From positions 54,226,996-54,290,995 of the forward strand of contig CM045732.1 of NCBI GenBank assembly GCA_024760905.1: a stretch of 64,000 bases of DNA, given 5' to 3'. The stretch is from Plotosus lineatus. Lineage: Eukaryota > Chordata > Actinopteri > Siluriformes > Plotosidae. The notes beneath the pieces were generated by a model, which was not told the DNA's origin, searched no databases, and saw only the letters and a list, made by a program, of their open reading frames with translations. Within the stretch, counting starts at the first letter, position 1; every line of letters starts with the position of its first letter. A program made the position numbers and the translations under genes. Of the stretch, positions 59,782 to 64,000 are shown piece by piece.

Positions 59782-60400
59782 ACATGAATGCACAATATGT
59801 AGCAGCTATATGAGTTCATGGAATTTTTTTAATTATTATTAAACCCCTTCCAGACCAAAATTGCCTCATAATAGTTGCATTATAAATAACAGACTAAGAT
59901 GAAACCACTTTTTATAAGGTGTTCTTTATTTTACAAATCAAGAAGTAAATAAGGACTAAAAGTTGTGAAAGGGGCACAAAAAATGTAGAACATGCACCAT
60001 AGAGTAGGTCCAAAATTTGTAGGGTTTAAGTTTTGATGAACGTATTGTAATCACGGTATTTGTTTGTCAGGTTGTGAACAAAATCCTGACCAAATCTATG
60101 CATGGACTGTCCCCAAACTTGGTGGGGACACTACCCTACCTGAGACAAAGAGATAATTTGATTTTGGAATGTCTATGAAAGGTAAAGGTCAGGGCAAGGT
60201 CATAAATTTGTGGAGATAGAGAGCTTCTAAATTTGTGGAGATGTGCCTTTGCTCTATGGAACACGAATTGGAAGCCCTGTATGGACCACTGCAAAGGACT
60301 GATTACACCAGGATTTACCAACCCATGGCTCCCGAGCCACATATGGCTTTTTGCGTGGTTTCATGCGGCTCTTCAAATTGAAGTTTGTGTTTGTGTTTTT
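59782..60400 (+). repeat. 620-bp direct repeat, copy 2
   Basis: Second copy of 53388-54010 in the same orientation, starting about 6.4 kb further on. Differences are scattered substitutions and small indels (for example, six bases in the 'tctatttctatgaaagg' region of copy 1 are absent here). It ends in catgcggctcttcaaattga and gtttgtgtttgtg, after which the two copies diverge. Confidence 0.8.
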
Positions 60401-60580
60401 CATTACAGAAAACCTGGCATAGAGACTCAGCAAACAACATAACTAAAAGTTTATTTAAACCTAGTAGGCTCACTAAAATTGTACATGCTTAAACTCTGAG
60501 TGTTGAATTTAATGTGAGCTAGTAATCACAACATCGAGTCACAAATTAATTCCATCCATCAATGAATCCACAAATGAATT

Positions 60581-60785
60581 CTATCCATGAATGAAAGCTA
60601 TTTGCTGAGCCTCTGAATCTTACTAGGGTTGCAGGGAGGATGGAGCCTATCTCAGCCATGTCTGAGCAAAGGTGGGATACACCCTAATTCCATTGCAGGC
60701 AACACGCTCAAACCCATGCAATATCTGTGCCTGAGACTTGAACCAAAGACCTTCTTGCTGTGAATTGAATGTGGAAACCACCATG
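60581..60785 (-). mobile_element. H2-type SINE, internally deleted, with 13-bp TSD
   Basis: In + strand order T2 (gcctctgaatcttactaggg, ggagcctatctcagccatgt, gggatacaccctaattccat) joins directly to the head part (gcctgagacttgaaccaaag, accttcttgctgtgaattg). It is bounded by a perfect duplication, ccacaaatgaatt (60568-60580 and 60786-60798). Confidence 0.78.
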
Positions 60786-60798
60786 CCACAAATGAATT

Positions 60799-63700
60799 TA
60801 ATTCGGAATTAGCTACCCATAAGCCAGGTGGAAACTCCTGTTGTGTGTGATCTAAAGTTTAAAAATATAACTTTAAGTCTAAAGCAACATAGGCTTCAAT
60901 GTCCCTGTAGTTAGTACATTAAAATTTCTTTCATTCATTCATTCATTCTTCCTTTTTCTTTTTTTGAGACATCGTTATAGTAAAGCTACATATGTGTTAA
61001 ATTCATTAAAAACTCCCTGCAGAAATATGTCCCTAAAGCAATATGGCATGTTTAACTGACAAAACTCCAAGGTAATGTTCATGGTTCCACCCTTTCACTT
61101 CTCACTCTTATAATGTAATATTTCCTTAATCATTTTTTCGTGTAGTTATTGGATATACAGGAACAAGCCTTGGGGTTGGAAGGGTAAAGGATCATATGAG
61201 GTTAATTAGTCTCACAAGCCAGTCCTCCAGTGCATTGTAGAACAAGGAGCCAATCAGATTGCAGCCTTCATCATTCTGAAGATTGTGGCTAGAAAAGTGC
61301 ACACAAGATAGATGATGTGCTGTATCCCATAGTCAGAGACTAGAGGTTAACTAGTGGTAATTATCACACTTTCAGGGATGGTACATCTGTATGCGTGCAT
61401 ATGGAGGGTATTACTTCTTCCATTCATCTTCGAAAGAAATACAGGCCATTTTGTTACCGACTGTGTCAGCATTCTAACCACGGGCTTCTTGGTGTGTTGT
61501 TAGAATTGGAGCACTAACACTGAGGAGAGCTCGGTTGACTGGCATCTGGTGATAGTGTCCTCTTCTCTTCAGCACTCATTTCCTGTTTCAGAGCAGAAGC
61601 ATGGGCTGGGTGTTGAAGTCCTTTTGAAGGGAGCTCTATCTCCAAGAGACACATCTGTAATAAATTTGGGGAAGTGCACAGCCCTGTGTATCTGATCCGG
61701 CTCCTCTATTCATCACATTTGCAGATTGTATCATGGTAATCTTATCCCTTTGGCATTTGATTTTATTGGCTGGGTATTCCTGTGAGATGTTACCTGAGAG
61801 GGTCTTTAAAAATAAGTTTAAAAAATGTTAGAGTGGGGTGCCTGTGCCTTGAGCTTTCACACATGTAAAGGCCCCCTTTGACAAGATCAGCAGCTCATCC
61901 CTGAAGTCAAGAGGGATACATTGGCCTTCCTTTGATTTGGCTCCACCTAAAGCACCGGTGCAGAACGTTCTCACCTGAACTGTTTAAAGCATACCAGTTT
62001 GACACCCTGGGCAATAAAGGGGGTTTTGGCACCACTGGCATCCTAAGCAAAGACCGTCTAGAAAAATGACTTTTTATTCCTCAAACTGGACATCGATCCA
62101 ATTAAAGATGTCTCTCTTTCGCTCTGATATCCATGTGCAGTAAAGATGTCTGTCCAGACCTTATCTCAGGCCACTATATGTGTTTTTTAGCCTGATTTAT
62201 GAAGCCCTTGAAAAGGTCTACTAATCCCATAGGCTTCAGTAATGCAAAGGATTCTGAGCCTGTCAGTGTCATGTTTCAGTATGCCCTCCACCTCAACCCC
62301 TCATTCCTTTTTTTTTTTCTACATTATTTAATAAATCAATGCCTTATTTATCTGACCGTGACAAAGACCACCCAAAAAGTCCTTCTCTTGCTCCTTTATG
62401 TGTTATGCTGATAAAAGCGAGTGATGATCTGGGCCTTCTTGTACCCAGTTGGATGTTCTAATGAACCCACAGGCTTGCTGAGGTTAACACTTCTCCAAAG
62501 CTGCTCCTCTTCCTGTGCAGCGGCCAGTGCTACCAAATCCACCTCTAGATCCCGGGAGCAATTCCACATTTAGAAATGCTGCCACAGAGGCTTGACTTCT
62601 GTCAGTTCACAAAGCCACATCTACAATCCACTGTCTGAAAGTCTGTTTCGATCACCAGCTTTTTTGTTTTTCAATCACATCAATCTGTCATTCCCCTTAT
62701 GAGTTGTTCTTTCAGTTTGATTATTATGCGGTGGATTCTAACGCTCAGCCTCCGTAAATCAGACTCTCCTCAGGAGCCAAACAGAGTCGTGGCATTCTAG
62801 TATAAATTCCAGCTTTACAAAAGCTAGCATGCTCATAATGAATGGATTGTGCATTTGTGGTACAGAAAAAGAATGATCTTTTTTGCAGACAGAAATTTTT
62901 ATTTGTCCTCTGTTGATTCATCATGCATGCAGTGTGTTCCCAAGCTCAGAATTAGTCATCAATTGCGGCTCTTTCAGAAAAAATAAATGCGGTGGTGTGT
63001 TTTCCCACAAAAAAGTCACACTCTCTTTAATTAGAACGAATGCTCATAGTGCTGGAGTAATTTAAATAAATTATGTTTTTAAAAAAGCAGCTATTGTTTT
63101 TCAGAGCTATTGCTAACCATTCAGCCCTTTGTTATTGTCGTATACAATTTGCATTTTACTGTCTTGTGAGCACCTAATGAAATATACCTAATGTAATTAT
63201 TAATTCACTGATTAATGCCTTAAGCTAAGATTTTTGACACGAAGGAAAATCTTTACTTAATGAGCGCATCAAGGTCATTGTCAACGAACATGTCAGAGCA
63301 CTGCCTGTAGTCTCAGTAGGTTTGCACGTACAATGTAGAGTTATTTTATGTATCAGTGTACAATCTGCATTGTTTCTTTTGAAACTCAGCATCGCTCTCA
63401 GCAGTTTGTATGACCGCTTCCTCTTCAGAAATCCTTTTCAGGAACAAAGGACCTAGACAAAGGCACTGTGTATGAGCGGCTTCTCTTCTGGGGAAGTGGA
63501 GGCTGTGGATGTGGATGTATTCAACACTCAGAGGTCCATGTCAGTCATTTAGAAGCAGAATGCAGTCTCTTAGGCATTCTCACAAATCCTGTGGGTACTA
63601 AAGAGAAAGAAAGCTACTAAGTTTTCCATTTTAACCAAGTCGAAACCACTGCAAGTCCAGAATATACAAACAGGAAATACTTTGCTGTAAATATGTCTTT

Positions 63701-64000
63701 TTTATGTCAAATCCATCAGATGTTGTGTATTTATGTAGCCATGTGCGCACATGTTTGACCTCCCGCAATCAGGCTGTTTTCACTTAAAAGAAAAAGCAAG
63801 CAAGCCCATACTTAAACAGCTAGTAAGAGCTTTACAAAGAATATGAAGATTAGTGTGTGGTGCCTCCCAGGTGAACACAGACAAGTGGAATGATCGATGG
63901 GTGGAAGGATGAATGGATGGATCAATGGGTGCTCATGAGAGCATGTGGGTTTGGTTGCTGGGTGTGGAGTCTCACAAGAAAGAAGAGAAAAAGAAATGTG
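60799..64000. other. Unique intronic sequence with a candidate non-coding block
   Basis: No transposon recognised. 62600-63480 is repeat-free and balanced, with ATTA-type cores (aatgtaattattaattcact, gattaatgccttaagctaag), and is a candidate conserved region. The small open frames at 62199-62411 and 62883-63065 show no domain. Confidence 0.4.
63891..63935 (+). repeat. Imperfect (GGAT)n tract
   Basis: gatcgatgggtggaaggatg followed by aatggatggatcaatggg. Confidence 0.8.

Noticed and set aside
53388..60400. LTR retrotransposon suggested by 620-bp direct repeats
   Set aside because: The interior contains hAT-like, other DNA-transposon, LINE and SINE sequence and no gag or pol, and the repeats resemble the end of a DNA transposon.
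63445..63610. Short open segment (KDLDKGTVYERLLFW…) as a possible downstream exon
   Set aside because: It does not resemble the expected next PAS segment or any family I know, and the flanking splice signals are not convincing.

Overview
The window reads as intron-scale sequence from a ray-finned (teleost) fish. It has dense (TG)n/(CA)n microsatellites, fish-type LINEs (L2 and RTE/Rex3-like), tRNA-derived SINEs, small DNA transposons and almost no coding sequence. Species cannot be told from the sequence alone.

I can support only one host coding exon: a 90-bp, phase-0/phase-0 exon on the + strand at 25684-25773. It has a good polypyrimidine tract and acceptor and a consensus donor, and it encodes a PAS-A domain segment of the NPAS1/NPAS3 bHLH-PAS transcription factor group. 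The lack of any other exon within about 25 kb upstream and 38 kb downstream fits NPAS3, a gene with giant introns, so the rest of the window is read as two of its introns.

Layout. 0-2.4 kb: compound microsatellites and a palindromic pair of SINE tails. 2.46-5.4 kb: a nearly full-length, decayed Rex3/RTE-like LINE (minus). 7.05-7.91 kb: a terminal-inverted-repeat element split by a SINE. 8.2-11.3 kb: three SINEs of different build. 11.3-23.2 kb: mostly unique intron with microsatellites, a Tc1-like remnant and a second copy of the terminal-inverted-repeat element. 23.2-24.3 kb: a SINE, the third copy and an (AT)n tract. 24.3-32.2 kb: the PAS exon and mostly unique sequence that looks rich in candidate conserved non-coding elements. 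32.2-35.05 kb: an L2 LINE remnant interrupted by a SINE just past its YADD codons. 35.8-43.7 kb: SINEs, unique sequence and a DNA-transposon remnant. 43.8-52.5 kb: unique intron, an RTE-type LINE 3' end and microsatellites. 52.5-60.8 kb: a dense transposon nest (mosaic SINE, hAT-like transposase, DNA-transposon remnant, second Rex3-like LINE, SINE, and a 620-bp direct repeat at both sides). 60.8-64 kb: unique intron.

The most interesting material is the evolution of the repeats. A tRNA-derived SINE head occurs with two different 3' tails. One tail matches the 3' end of an RTE-type LINE that is present in the same window (46.0-46.5 kb). The other is shared with a second tRNA-derived SINE family. 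Several insertions keep target-site duplications, so their order can be read. No operon, rRNA, CRISPR, phage or prokaryotic system is present, and I found no evidence of a novel multigene system.
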